Shown: positions 54,483 to 63,165 of the stretch, in pieces
How the letters are laid out: each line of letters opens with the position of its first letter
Position numbering within the stretch: the stretch's first letter is position 1
From: Brevibacillus reuszeri
GTDB lineage: Bacteria; Bacillota; Bacilli; Brevibacillales; Brevibacillaceae
Length of the DNA: 64,000 bases
Assembly: GCF_001187725.1 (NCBI RefSeq)
Contig: NZ_LGIQ01000005.1
Coordinates: 619,148-683,147 of the forward strand
Direction: 5' to 3'
Made by a program: the position numbers and the translations under genes
The notes under the pieces: model-generated
The model's input: only the letters and a program-made list of their open reading frames with translations
Told to the model about the DNA's origin: nothing
Database searches by the model: none

Positions 54483-55718
54483 ATGAAAGAAAGCTTCTGG
54501 ATCGCCAATGCTAGTCTGGAGTGCAGCTTTTCGATGGAAAATGGGAGAGTGAATGGGACAAATACGGAGCGATTTCATGTATTTGTAAAGGATGGACGCT
54601 TCGAACGGATCGTTCCAGCCACACAACCACTGCCAGAAGGAGAAGCGGTTTGGGATGCAGACGGTCTTCTCATGCTTCCTTCGTTTAAAGAGATGCATAT
54701 TCATCTGGACAAAACGTTTTATGGAGGTCCGTGGCAAGCCGTAATCCCGGCACCCAACCGCTTTTTCCGGATTGAACAGGAACAGGAGCTGTTGCCTCGC
54801 CAATTGCCAGTAGCGAAAGAGAGAGCAGAAAAGCTGTTGCAACTGATTCAATCTCATGGCGCTACGCATGTGCGGACGCATTGCAATATTGACCCGGTCA
54901 TTGGGCTAAAAAACCTGGAAGCCACCCTGCAAGCACTGGAGACGTTTAGCGGGAAACTTTCCTGGGAAATGGTCGCCTTCCCGCAGCACGGATTGCTGCG
55001 CAGCGATTCCGTTTCACTGGTACGGGAAGCGATGAAGCATGGTGCGGGACTCGTTGGGGGTGTTGATCCAGCTACGTTTGACGACGATATAGAAAAATCG
55101 CTATATACGATGATGGATATCGCGGTAGAAGCGAATGCTGACGTCGATCTGCATTTGCACGAGCCAGGGCATCTGGGGCTGTTTATTATGAAGCGACTTG
55201 CTGCGATGACAGAGGATGCCGGGTGGCAAGGGCGTGTAACGATCAGTCACGCCTATGGACTCGGGGAACTGCCGATACCACTTGTCGAGGAGATGGCCGA
55301 GCGTCTGGAAAGCTTGCAAATCGCTATCATGACTGCCATTCCGATTGATATGCCGACGATCCCCGTTCCGCTTTTACATGCAAAGGGCGTGCATGTAGGC
55401 TTGGGCAACGATAATATTACGGATCATTGGGACCCGTTTGGCACAGGAGACATGCTGCAAAAAGCCAATCGTCTTGCAGAGCGTTTTCGCTGGATCGACG
55501 AGGTTTCACTCTCTCGCGCCCTTGGATTTGTGACTGGTGGACTGACTCCATTGGACAAGCAAGGCAATCAGATTTGGCCAAAAGCAGGCGATGCAGCTGA
55601 CATTGTTTTTGTACGGGCAAAATGCTCAGCCGAAGCAGTTGCTCGTCAAAATCCGAAGGAAGCTGTCATGTATGCAGGAAAAATGGTCTGGCAAAATGAT
55701 CGTGCAAAAGAGAAATAA
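54483..55718 (+). CDS. AtzC-like amidohydrolase, paralog 5
   Basis: A 411-residue paralog of the four others. Motifs: MHIHLDKTFYGG, THVRTHCNIDPVIG, GGVDPATFDDDIEKS, LHLHEPGHLG, ISHAYGLGEL and GNDNITDHWDPFGTGD. It alone has Glu in the LHLHxPG motif where the other copies and AtzC have Asp; cytosine deaminase CodA carries its catalytic Glu at about this place. The ATG at 54483 is preceded by GGAAGG; a GTG one codon earlier is possible. It is co-transcribed with binding protein 3, which suggests that this enzyme acts on the ligand brought in by it. Confidence 0.88.
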   Translation: MKESFWIANASLECSFSMENGRVNGTNTERFHVFVKDGRFERIVPATQPLPEGEAVWDADGLLMLPSFKEMHIHLDKTFYGGPWQAVIPAPNRFFRIEQEQELLPRQLPVAKERAEKLLQLIQSHGATHVRTHCNIDPVIGLKNLEATLQALETFSGKLSWEMVAFPQHGLLRSDSVSLVREAMKHGAGLVGGVDPATFDDDIEKSLYTMMDIAVEANADVDLHLHEPGHLGLFIMKRLAAMTEDAGWQGRVTISHAYGLGELPIPLVEEMAERLESLQIAIMTAIPIDMPTIPVPLLHAKGVHVGLGNDNITDHWDPFGTGDMLQKANRLAERFRWIDEVSLSRALGFVTGGLTPLDKQGNQIWPKAGDAADIVFVRAKCSAEAVARQNPKEAVMYAGKMVWQNDRAKEK

Positions 55719-55725
55719 TCAGTAC

Positions 55726-55772
55726 GAAATCCGGTGTTTCTTGCTTCGGCAAGGGCAGCGGATTTCTTCTTG
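55726..55772 (+). terminator. Probable terminator of the binding protein 2-3/hydrolase 5 unit
   Basis: GAAATCCG pairs with CGGATTTC around a loop that itself contains TTGCTTCGGCAA; followed by a mixed T/C tract. Moderate strength. Confidence 0.6.
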
Positions 55773-55833
55773 TTCGCTCAAAAAAACATGCTATTTGTTC
55801 ATATTCATATAGGTAATCAAAAGTTGAATAAAA

Positions 55834-55896
55834 GTAAAAATAATATAAATAGATGTAAAGATGCTGAAAAGCTAGTCAGATAATATCCCGTATAAT
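55834..55896 (+). promoter_or_regulatory. Tandem 21-bp operator and promoter (site 7), binding protein 4
   Basis: GTAAAAATAATATAAA (55834) and GTAAAGATGCTGAAAA (55855) are 21 bp apart. A perfect TATAAT at 55891-55896 begins exactly 36 bp after unit 2. Confidence 0.8.
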
Positions 55897-55962
55897 GCAA
55901 ATAAGACGTAGATTCAGAATTTTCGACAGTATTAGGCAAAAATCGACAGGGGGTAAACTTAC

Positions 55963-57534
55963 ATGAAGAAAACACGCTTGTTCGGCTCTTTGCTCGCTTT
56001 GACGCTGACAATCGGCACAGCACTAGCGGGATGCAGTTCGGGAGCAGAACAGTCTACTACAGGCAATACGCCAGCCGCAGAAGCTTCAAAAGAAGGCGGT
56101 ACGCTGATCGTAGCACGCAAAGCGGATGCCAATAACCTGGACCCGCATTTCATTTCCAACATTCCATCGGCTAACTATATTTACGGAAAAGTATACGAGA
56201 GTCTCGTTTCTCGTGACAAAAACGCCGATTACAAGGCAACCCTTGCCACCGAGTGGAAGCAAGTAGATGATCTGACATGGGAATTCAAGCTGCGTGAGGG
56301 CGTTACCTTCCACGATGGTGCGCCGTTTAATGCGGAAGCAGTGAAAAAGACGTTTGAGCGCGTATTGGACCCGAAAGTCGCTTCTCCACGCGCATCCAAT
56401 TTCTCGATGATCAAAGAAGTGAAGGTCGTGGACGACAAAACAGTACAATTCATTTTGGATTACCCATTTGCACCACTCTTGTCTATCCTGGCTAGCTCGG
56501 AAGGCAGCATCCTTAGCCCGAAAGCAATCGCTGAGCATTCTGACACATTGTCCAAGCAGCCTGTCGGAACAGGACCTTTCAAATTTGAATCATGGACACC
56601 AGGTCAAGAGATGACATTGGTCAAAAACGATAGCTACTGGGGTGAAAAACCAAAAGTAGATAAGGTTGTATATAAAGTAGTTCCAGAGGATACGACTCGT
56701 ATCGCGATGGTAGAAGCAGGCGAAGCTCACATCGGTGACCAGCTTCCTGTAACAGAGGTAGAGCGTGCACAGGCAACTCCTAGCATGAACATGGTTCGCG
56801 CAGAAGGTCTCGGAGTAGAATACATCGGCTTCAATGTACAGAAAAAGCCGTTTGACGATGTACGCGTACGTCAGGCAGTAGCGCATGCAATCGAGAAGGA
56901 AGCAATTGTCAAAGGCGTATACAACAACGTAGGAACAGAGGCTGTCTCGTCCCTGTCTCCAAAAGTGATTGGGTACAATGCAAATCTCAAGGATTACTCC
57001 TATGATGTAAATGAAGCGAAGGCACTTCTGGCTGAGGCTGGTTATGCGAACGGATTTAAAACATCCATCGTAACGGATGATCGTAAAGAGCGGATGAACG
57101 TAGCAGAGGTGATCCAATCCCAACTGAAGGGAATTGGCATCGATTTAGAAATTAAAGTGATGGAATACGGTGCATATCTGGACTTCACAGACAAAGGTGA
57201 GCATGCGATGTTCATCGGTGGTTGGGGTAACGCAACAGGCGATGGCGACTATAACCAGTATAACGTTTTCCACAGCTCCTCCAAAGGAAGCGCGGGTAAC
57301 CTTGCTTTCTACAATAATCCAGAAGTGGATAAATTGATCGAAGAAGGTCGTCGTGAAAAAGATTCGGCTAAACGCAACGAAATCTATGCGAAGCTGCAAG
57401 AAATCGAGCTGAAGGAAGCTCCAGTGATTCCGATTCGTACGATTGACCACGTATCCGTTACATCCAAGGATGTAAATGGTTTCTGGCTCAGCCCTGTAGG
57501 CTATCTGATGCTGGATGAAGTAACGATTAAATAA
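55963..57534 (+). CDS. Family 5 (peptide-type) solute-binding lipoprotein, paralog 4
   Basis: A 523-residue lipoprotein: signal peptide with lipobox LAGC, SBP_bac_5 domain with ADANNLDPHF, TEWKQVDDLTWEFKLREGV, TDDRKERMNVAEVIQ and PIRTIDHVSV. It is the most divergent of the four near the N-terminal lobe (SNIPSANYIYGKVYESL). Under its own tandem operator. An NCS2 nucleobase-type permease follows 125 bp later behind a weak terminator, so some read-through is possible. Confidence 0.9.
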   Translation: MKKTRLFGSLLALTLTIGTALAGCSSGAEQSTTGNTPAAEASKEGGTLIVARKADANNLDPHFISNIPSANYIYGKVYESLVSRDKNADYKATLATEWKQVDDLTWEFKLREGVTFHDGAPFNAEAVKKTFERVLDPKVASPRASNFSMIKEVKVVDDKTVQFILDYPFAPLLSILASSEGSILSPKAIAEHSDTLSKQPVGTGPFKFESWTPGQEMTLVKNDSYWGEKPKVDKVVYKVVPEDTTRIAMVEAGEAHIGDQLPVTEVERAQATPSMNMVRAEGLGVEYIGFNVQKKPFDDVRVRQAVAHAIEKEAIVKGVYNNVGTEAVSSLSPKVIGYNANLKDYSYDVNEAKALLAEAGYANGFKTSIVTDDRKERMNVAEVIQSQLKGIGIDLEIKVMEYGAYLDFTDKGEHAMFIGGWGNATGDGDYNQYNVFHSSSKGSAGNLAFYNNPEVDKLIEEGRREKDSAKRNEIYAKLQEIELKEAPVIPIRTIDHVSVTSKDVNGFWLSPVGYLMLDEVTIK

Positions 57535-57545
57535 GAATTGAACTC

Positions 57546-57584
57546 ACGGGGATGGCGTATTGCGCTATCCCTTCGTTTTGTCTG
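57546..57584 (+). terminator. Probable weak terminator of binding protein 4
   Basis: GGGATGGCG pairs (with one G-T pair) with CGCTATCCC around a 6-base loop; followed by TTCGTTTTGT. Confidence 0.55.
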
Positions 57585-57659
57585 AATGAAACGGAAAAAG
57601 AAATCGCTGGCTGCGTCAATCGTGTTTGGCGAAGCCTTGCTTTTTAAGGGGAGGGGCGC

Positions 57660-58985
57660 ATGGTCAGAAACTCACAGACGGCTGGATGGAGTTATTCTTT
57701 GGGGGCAGTGCAATGGTTTGTTTATTTACTGGTGTATTCTATTCCAATCCCGATCGTCATCGGAGGCTTATACCATTTGTCCATCGATGAGATTGCGAGC
57801 TTGATGCAACGAACCTTTCTCATCGCAGGTGCTTCCACCATTTTGCAGGGGCTTGTGGGGCATCGCTTACCGATTGCGGATGGCCCGGCTGGAATCTGGC
57901 TCAGTGTTTTTGTGATTTTGGGCGATATGGCCTTGCGCCAGGGGGAGGATTTGGCAACTACCCTGCATATTTTGGAGGGCGGAATGCTTGTTGCTGCTCT
58001 TGTGCTGTTTGCAGTGAGCGGCATCGCAGAGCGGTTTGTGAGTTTGTTTACACCCTTGGTGACAGGCTCGTTTCTTTTGCTGCTCTCCTTTCAGCTCGGC
58101 GGTGTATTTATCAAAGGCATGCTGGGGGCGGGAGAAGGACCGTTAACTGGTGAGCGAGCATGGGCTGGACTGATTGCGGTTGGTGTTTTTGTTCTCGTCT
58201 TTTGCCTTTCGACCTGGGGGAGAGACTGGTGGAAAAGCTACGCGATTCTCATCGGGATAGTAGCGGGCTGGCTCGTTTTTTCCTGTATGGGGATGGGAGG
58301 CGCTACGATTTCAGATACCAGCTGGTTTCGCCTGCCACAGCCTTTTGCCTGGGGACCTCCCGAGTTTGATCTGGGGATGACAATTGCCGTTTTCCCGCTC
58401 GTTTTGATGCTGCTGTCCAGCACGCTCGCTGCAACAGATTCGATGGAGCAGGCGATTGGGGGGCAGCAGCAGGTAGATCCAAAGCGTTTCTCGCGGGGCA
58501 CCCTGATTGGTGGATTTACTCATCTGCTGTCTTCCGTGTTTTCAACAGTTGGCATCGTTCCTTTGGGTGGTAGTGCAGGCTTTGTCAGCGTGACGGGGCA
58601 AAGCAGGATGGGACCTTTTCTCATCGGTGGGCTGACCATGGTTTGCCTGTCATTTATCCCCGCTGCCATCGGCCTGCTGACGAAATTGCCAGGGCCTGTC
58701 GCCTATGCAGTCGAGCTGGCTGCTTTTGTGCCGATGGTCGGTTTAGGCGTGCGAGCCGTTATGCGGGAGCCACTAACAGAAAGAAGACTGACGATTCTGG
58801 GCGTGACACTATTACTCGGGCTGTCGATCATGTTCCTGCCTTCTGATATGTTCCAGGGGCTACCGACAGTTGTCCAGTACATCGCAGGGAACGGGCTGTT
58901 GGTTGGAGTCGTAATGGCTATCGTATTGGAAAAGCTTTGGAAGGAACGTCCAGCAGCAGGGTACGGCAAGAAGCAAGTCATCTGA
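57660..58985 (+). CDS. NCS2-family nucleobase (xanthine/uracil-type) permease
   Basis: A 441-residue polytopic protein (about 12-14 TM) of the NCS2/NAT family. Recognisable are AVQWFVYLLVYSIPIPIVIGG at the start, GLVGHRLPIADGPAGIWLS (TM3 region), LMLLSSTLAATDSMEQAIGG (TM8 with the key acidic residue) and GIVPLGGSAGFVSVTGQSRMGPFLIGG (the NAT signature region of TM10). Members import purines, pyrimidines or urate by proton symport. ATG at 57660 with AGGGGAGGGG. Its place after the binding proteins and hydrolases is the best hint that the pathway concerns N-heterocycles, but it has no tandem operator. Confidence 0.85.
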   Translation: MVRNSQTAGWSYSLGAVQWFVYLLVYSIPIPIVIGGLYHLSIDEIASLMQRTFLIAGASTILQGLVGHRLPIADGPAGIWLSVFVILGDMALRQGEDLATTLHILEGGMLVAALVLFAVSGIAERFVSLFTPLVTGSFLLLLSFQLGGVFIKGMLGAGEGPLTGERAWAGLIAVGVFVLVFCLSTWGRDWWKSYAILIGIVAGWLVFSCMGMGGATISDTSWFRLPQPFAWGPPEFDLGMTIAVFPLVLMLLSSTLAATDSMEQAIGGQQQVDPKRFSRGTLIGGFTHLLSSVFSTVGIVPLGGSAGFVSVTGQSRMGPFLIGGLTMVCLSFIPAAIGLLTKLPGPVAYAVELAAFVPMVGLGVRAVMREPLTERRLTILGVTLLLGLSIMFLPSDMFQGLPTVVQYIAGNGLLVGVVMAIVLEKLWKERPAAGYGKKQVI

Positions 58986-59094
58986 CAATAAGCGTTGGAT
59001 AAGAGAGTTTCAGAAATGGTTCAGATTCCTTTGCTAGAATGAAAGTGCACACGCTACTGGGAAGAAAATCAAATGATGAAACGAAGGGAAGACC

Positions 59095-60624
59095 ATGGCT
59101 ACGCCTATGCTAATCAAAAAGAATCGCTTGATGCTGATACTCTCTCTTGCTGCCGTATTGCTGAACGTCATTGTCTTTATCGTGACAAAAGTATTTGATC
59201 CGTTTCAGCATTCTATGGGGATGCATGATTCAGGCTTACCTATAAACGCTTCTCTTGTTGCAGGTCAAATCGCTATTTGCCTGTTGCCTGTCCTCTCTAC
59301 TATCTTTGCTGTTTATTTGTATGTACGAAGCAAGGGAAGCGAGCTGCTGCCCTGGATGAACACGCTGACACTGACATTTTCGAGTATGGGAATCATCAGT
59401 GGCGGAGGTGGGGCTGTAGAATTTCATTTCTCCATTTTTATGGTGATTGCTGCTACCGCCTATTATGAAAATACGAGACTGATTGTGATGATGACTTCGC
59501 TGTTTGCCATCCAGCATGTACTGGGATTTCTTTTTGTACCTCGCCTTGTGTTCGGAGCTGAATCATACTCGTTCCTCATGCTTCTTCTCCACGCCGGTTT
59601 CTTGCTGCTGACATCTGGCGCCACGTATTTGCAAATCAATTCCAAAAAGCAAATAACAGAGCAGCTGGAGCAAGAAAAAAAGAGCAAGGAAGAAGAAATC
59701 GTAGAATTGTTGGAGCAGGTACGCTCGCTTGCAGGGCAAATCGGCTCCACGTCTGACATCGTGTCAGGGAAATCTGAGCAAAATGTCAAAACAAATCAGG
59801 AGATGCGCCAAGCTTTTACAGAAGTGGCTCATGGGCTAGGTGATCAAGCCAACGCAATCGAGCAGATGGAAAACAATCTGCAAAGTATCCATCAGTCTAT
59901 CGAGGATGCTTTGACCTCTTCTGTAGAGATGAAGGAGAATGCGGGGCAGACCGAGCAAGCCGTAGCAAACAGTTATGATAAGCTCCAGAACCTGCATCTG
60001 CACATGCTGCAAATAACAGCGGCAATCAACATGGTAGTAGAGCGAATGACCTCTCTCAAGCAATCATCTGATCGTGCCAAAAGCATGATTCATCTGATTC
60101 AAAAGGTAGCAGATCAAACTAACCTGCTCGCTTTGAATGCTTCGATTGAGGCGACCCGGGCAGGAGAACATGGCAAGGGCATTTCTGTTGTCGCTGAAGA
60201 GATCAGAAAGCTGGCAAATCAAAGTCGTGATGCTGCCACAGACATTCAGACGAGCATGGAGGCGATTCAGCGAGAAAGTGAACTGACCTCTGCCCAGATT
60301 CAAAAGGGACAATCCGTAATCAAGCTATCCGAGGCGGAGGTAGACGCGTTCGCTGCTGAATTTGATCAGGTGAAAGAAACGGTTGCGCAGTGCCTTGCGT
60401 TTATTCATACGTTGAACAAACGAATGCACGCGATCAAGTCAGATTCAGTCAATGTTACAGGAGAAATCGCACAAATCTCTACCGTCATCGAGCAAGGGAC
60501 TGCAGCCATGGAGGAGCTGGCCCATATGAGTGCGCGTCAGATTGAATCGGCTATGCTGGTTGACGGAGAAGTGAAGCGTTTAACCATGTTGAATCATTCA
60601 CTGCAAGAGCGCTTTATTGCCTAG
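59095..60624 (+). CDS. Methyl-accepting chemotaxis protein with six-TM sensor
   Basis: A 509-residue MCP. The N-terminal 180 residues contain about six TM helices rather than the usual two with a Cache loop. They include a Gly/His segment ([17 protein letters not shown]) and further His in IQHVLGF. No HAMP domain is evident. The cytoplasmic part is a normal signalling hairpin with tip [43 protein letters not shown]. Such membrane-embedded sensors may read membrane state, redox or a small gas or lipid. Single-gene unit, downstream of the NCS2 permease; it may steer the cell toward compounds used by the cluster, but no tandem operator precedes it. Confidence 0.88.
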   Translation: MATPMLIKKNRLMLILSLAAVLLNVIVFIVTKVFDPFQHSMGMHDSGLPINASLVAGQIAICLLPVLSTIFAVYLYVRSKGSELLPWMNTLTLTFSSMGIISGGGGAVEFHFSIFMVIAATAYYENTRLIVMMTSLFAIQHVLGFLFVPRLVFGAESYSFLMLLLHAGFLLLTSGATYLQINSKKQITEQLEQEKKSKEEEIVELLEQVRSLAGQIGSTSDIVSGKSEQNVKTNQEMRQAFTEVAHGLGDQANAIEQMENNLQSIHQSIEDALTSSVEMKENAGQTEQAVANSYDKLQNLHLHMLQITAAINMVVERMTSLKQSSDRAKSMIHLIQKVADQTNLLALNASIEATRAGEHGKGISVVAEEIRKLANQSRDAATDIQTSMEAIQRESELTSAQIQKGQSVIKLSEAEVDAFAAEFDQVKETVAQCLAFIHTLNKRMHAIKSDSVNVTGEIAQISTVIEQGTAAMEELAHMSARQIESAMLVDGEVKRLTMLNHSLQERFIA

Positions 60625-60730
60625 TAGTATAAAGAACTTCTTTTTGCTTGGAAGGAAAATTCCACCTAAGTCATGAATGTAAGAGTGACGGAAGAGTCAG
60701 AGACATAAGTGGGCGAGGTGGAATCATTAC

Positions 60731-61360
60731 ATGCAACAAGAACAACTGGATATTTTTGATGAAGCAGGACAGCATATCGGGGTGGAAGCACGCAGCAAGG
60801 TGCATCAATTGGGACTGTGGCATCAAACGTTTCATTGCTGGATCTATCGGGTTGCCCATGAGCAGATCGAAATCCTGTTCCAAAAAAGACATCCGCAAAA
60901 GGATACTTGTGCGAATTTGCTCGACATCACTTCTGCCGGTCATTTGCTTGCCTCTGAGCAGCCTGCCGATGGTGTTCGGGAGCTGTACGAGGAGCTCGGG
61001 TTGTCTGTTCGCTTCGAGCAGTTGAGCGAGATCGGGATGATTCGTGATGTGATGAGCTCACCAGGAATTATAGACAAAGAAATATGCCACACGTTTGCGC
61101 TTGAGTGTGAACAGCCTCTCCATGAATATGTGATCCAAGAAGAAGAGGTAACCGGTTTGTTGTGGGTTCGGTTGGAGCCGCTCACGAAGCTATTTGCGGA
61201 TGAATTAGCCGAGATTGCGGCAACAGGATTTTTGCTAAATGAGAGCGGAGCCGCCATCGATACAGCATGCAAGGTGACCAAAGCTGAATTTGTACCGCAT
61301 GAGGAGCATTACTACGCTCAAGTGTTCACGGCCATAAAAAGGCTGGCTGGCAAAGAATAA
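60731..61360 (+). CDS. Nudix hydrolase (isopentenyl-isomerase-like subgroup)
   Basis: A 209-residue Nudix protein. The box GHLLASEQPADGVRELYEELGL carries the REL..EELG core; it is one residue shorter between the first Glu and Arg than the 23-residue consensus, a variation seen in the subgroup that begins LDIFDEAGQHIGVEARSKVHQLGLWH. The members are putative pyrophosphohydrolases of unknown substrate. ATG at 60731 with GCGAGGTGG. Monocistronic with a terminator. Confidence 0.88.
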   Translation: MQQEQLDIFDEAGQHIGVEARSKVHQLGLWHQTFHCWIYRVAHEQIEILFQKRHPQKDTCANLLDITSAGHLLASEQPADGVRELYEELGLSVRFEQLSEIGMIRDVMSSPGIIDKEICHTFALECEQPLHEYVIQEEEVTGLLWVRLEPLTKLFADELAEIAATGFLLNESGAAIDTACKVTKAEFVPHEEHYYAQVFTAIKRLAGKE

Positions 61361-61373
61361 GCGGTAGAAGAAC

Positions 61374-61412
61374 GGCCTCGCTTGGCAGTGGACAAGCTGA
61401 GGCTTTTTGTTT
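61374..61412 (+). terminator. Terminator of the Nudix gene
   Basis: GCCTCGCTTG pairs with CAAGCTGAGGC (one bulged base) around an 8-base loop; T5 follows. Confidence 0.7.
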
Positions 61413-61565
61413 CCACATGCCATCTCTGCCATGTAGAACCTTACAGGCTCGGAATCACCGATTTTTCTTCAGGAGACAGACGACAGGCAAAAGAAATTGT
61501 GTGGTATACTATGACAATGCTTTTTGATGGATCGTGATCTAAAAAGAGCTGGAGAGGAGAGCAAG

Positions 61566-63005
61566 ATGAGAGGAAAAATTATGATGGCGCTGATGCTCTC
61601 GACATTCCTGGCCGCAATGGAAGGAACGATTGTGAGTACAGCCGTACCGCGAATCACCAGTGATTTGTCGGGATTTGAGCAAGTTAGCTGGGTGTATGCG
61701 ATTTACATGCTGGCTACTGCGGTATCCGCTCCGATTTACGGGAAGCTGGCGGATTTGTTCGGTCGCAAAAATGTTTTCTTGGCAGGGATCGGAATCTTTT
61801 TGTTAGGGTCCACCCTCTGTGGTGTGGCTTTTTCCATGGAGCAGCTGATCATCTACCGGGCGATTCAGGGGCTGGGTGCAGGTGCAGTTATGCCGATTAC
61901 GATGACGATTATCGGCGATTTGTATACGGAGCAAACAGCTAGAGCGAAAGCACAGGGATGGATTAGTGCAGTGTGGGGACTGTCAGGTGTTGCGGGTCCA
62001 TTGGTCGGAGGATTTTTGGTTGATACGCTGACCTGGCGTTATATTTTTCTCCTCAACCTGCCATTTGGGTTGGTATCATTTTTTATGCTTATGGTGCTGT
62101 ATAAAGAAAAGCTGGCTGTCAAAGCGAAGCGTCATATCGATTATCCAGGTGCCCTTATTTTTTCAGTAGGTACGATTGCGCTGTTGTACGCATTGCTCAC
62201 TGGAAGCCAGCATCAGTCATGGCTGAGTCCGGTTACGATTTCTTTGATCGTGTTTGCACTGGTTACTTTCTTGATCTTTGTGTCCGTAGAGAAAAAGTCG
62301 CCAGAGCCGCTCATCCCGCTCTCGCTTTTGACCAATCGGAACGTGATGCTGATTAACCTGCTTACCTTGTTAACAAACGGGATTGTGATCAGTATGGTCG
62401 TGTATTTGCCGATTTGGAGTCAGGGCGTTTTGGGAGAGAGCGCGACGATGGCAGGTTTTGTTCTCATGCCAATGCCAGTATGCTGGACGATTGGTGCAGT
62501 CCTGTCTGGGAATTTGCTGGGCAAGCTGCGTGCAGAACAGCTGATTACTGCGGGAACAGCAGTCCTGACGATTGCAGGTTTCCTGCTTACTTTGCTCGTT
62601 TCCCATTCTGCTGGTTATCTCATCTATTTGGCGGTCGGCATGATTGGGCTTGGCATGGGGCTGATCAGTCCGATTATCATGGTGAAAATCCAGGCGTCGG
62701 TAGCAGTAGACAAGCGGGGGACAGCGGTAGCGCTCAATACGTTTACCGGTACCTTTAGCCAAACCTTTGGCGCAGCAGTTTTTGGGATGATGTTCAACCT
62801 GATGACCGTAGGAAGTGGTCAGGGGAATCTCGGAGCGTCGTTTGAAACAGGGAATATCCCTGCTGGACAGCTTGAGCAAATCAGAGATGTTCTCGCATCG
62901 GGGGTACATGTCGTATTTATAGGCTCACTTGTTTTGGCTGTATGTACTTTCTTTTTGTCACTGGTCATCGCCAAGGCCCAGAAGGAGCCTGTTAGGAATC
63001 TGTAG
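61566..63005 (+). CDS. DHA2-family (14-TM) MFS drug efflux pump
   Basis: A 479-residue transporter with 14 predicted TM segments. Characteristic motifs are LSTFLAAMEGTIVSTAVPRI (TM1, motif D1), GKLADLFGRKN (motif A), IIYRAIQGLGAGAVMP (motif B) and WGLSGVAGPLVGGFLVDTLTWRYIFLLNLP (motif C, antiporter signature). QacA/LmrB/Mdr-type proton-drug antiporters share this layout. The ATG at 61566 follows GGAGAGGAGAG; the open frame starts 14 codons earlier without a site. No TetR or MarR regulator is adjacent. Confidence 0.92.
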   Translation: MRGKIMMALMLSTFLAAMEGTIVSTAVPRITSDLSGFEQVSWVYAIYMLATAVSAPIYGKLADLFGRKNVFLAGIGIFLLGSTLCGVAFSMEQLIIYRAIQGLGAGAVMPITMTIIGDLYTEQTARAKAQGWISAVWGLSGVAGPLVGGFLVDTLTWRYIFLLNLPFGLVSFFMLMVLYKEKLAVKAKRHIDYPGALIFSVGTIALLYALLTGSQHQSWLSPVTISLIVFALVTFLIFVSVEKKSPEPLIPLSLLTNRNVMLINLLTLLTNGIVISMVVYLPIWSQGVLGESATMAGFVLMPMPVCWTIGAVLSGNLLGKLRAEQLITAGTAVLTIAGFLLTLLVSHSAGYLIYLAVGMIGLGMGLISPIIMVKIQASVAVDKRGTAVALNTFTGTFSQTFGAAVFGMMFNLMTVGSGQGNLGASFETGNIPAGQLEQIRDVLASGVHVVFIGSLVLAVCTFFLSLVIAKAQKEPVRNL

Positions 63006-63008
63006 AAG

Positions 63009-63047
63009 AAAAAGCGTCGGCCTTGAGCTGGCGCTTTTTTTGCTGGG
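63009..63047 (+). terminator. Terminator of the efflux gene
   Basis: AAAAGCGTCGGCC / GCTGGCGCTTTTTTT form an imperfect stem with a 4-base loop and T7. Confidence 0.7.
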
Positions 63048-63105
63048 ATGAAAAGGACGTTACTTTTCCTTATGCTTACACGTACAAGTGGAAGAGGTGA
63101 TCCAA

Positions 63106-63165
63106 TTGAAAAAAGATCAAGCAAGAACGAGAATAATCGAAAAAGAGGGGGATCTTTATCCATAG
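63106..63165 (+). CDS. Possible 19-codon leader ORF
   Basis: A TTG at 63106, six bases after a strong AGAGGTGA, opens a 19-codon frame (MKKDQARTRIIEKEGDLYP) that ends at TAG 63163-63165. It overlaps the beginning of the lipoprotein frame. It may be a leader peptide, or the true N terminus of another short protein; only its ribosome site supports it. Confidence 0.35.
   Translation: MKKDQARTRIIEKEGDLYP

Noticed and set aside
57535-57659. Search for a tandem operator before the NCS2 permease
   Set aside because: No GTAAA unit is present; the gene is not assigned to the regulon on this evidence.
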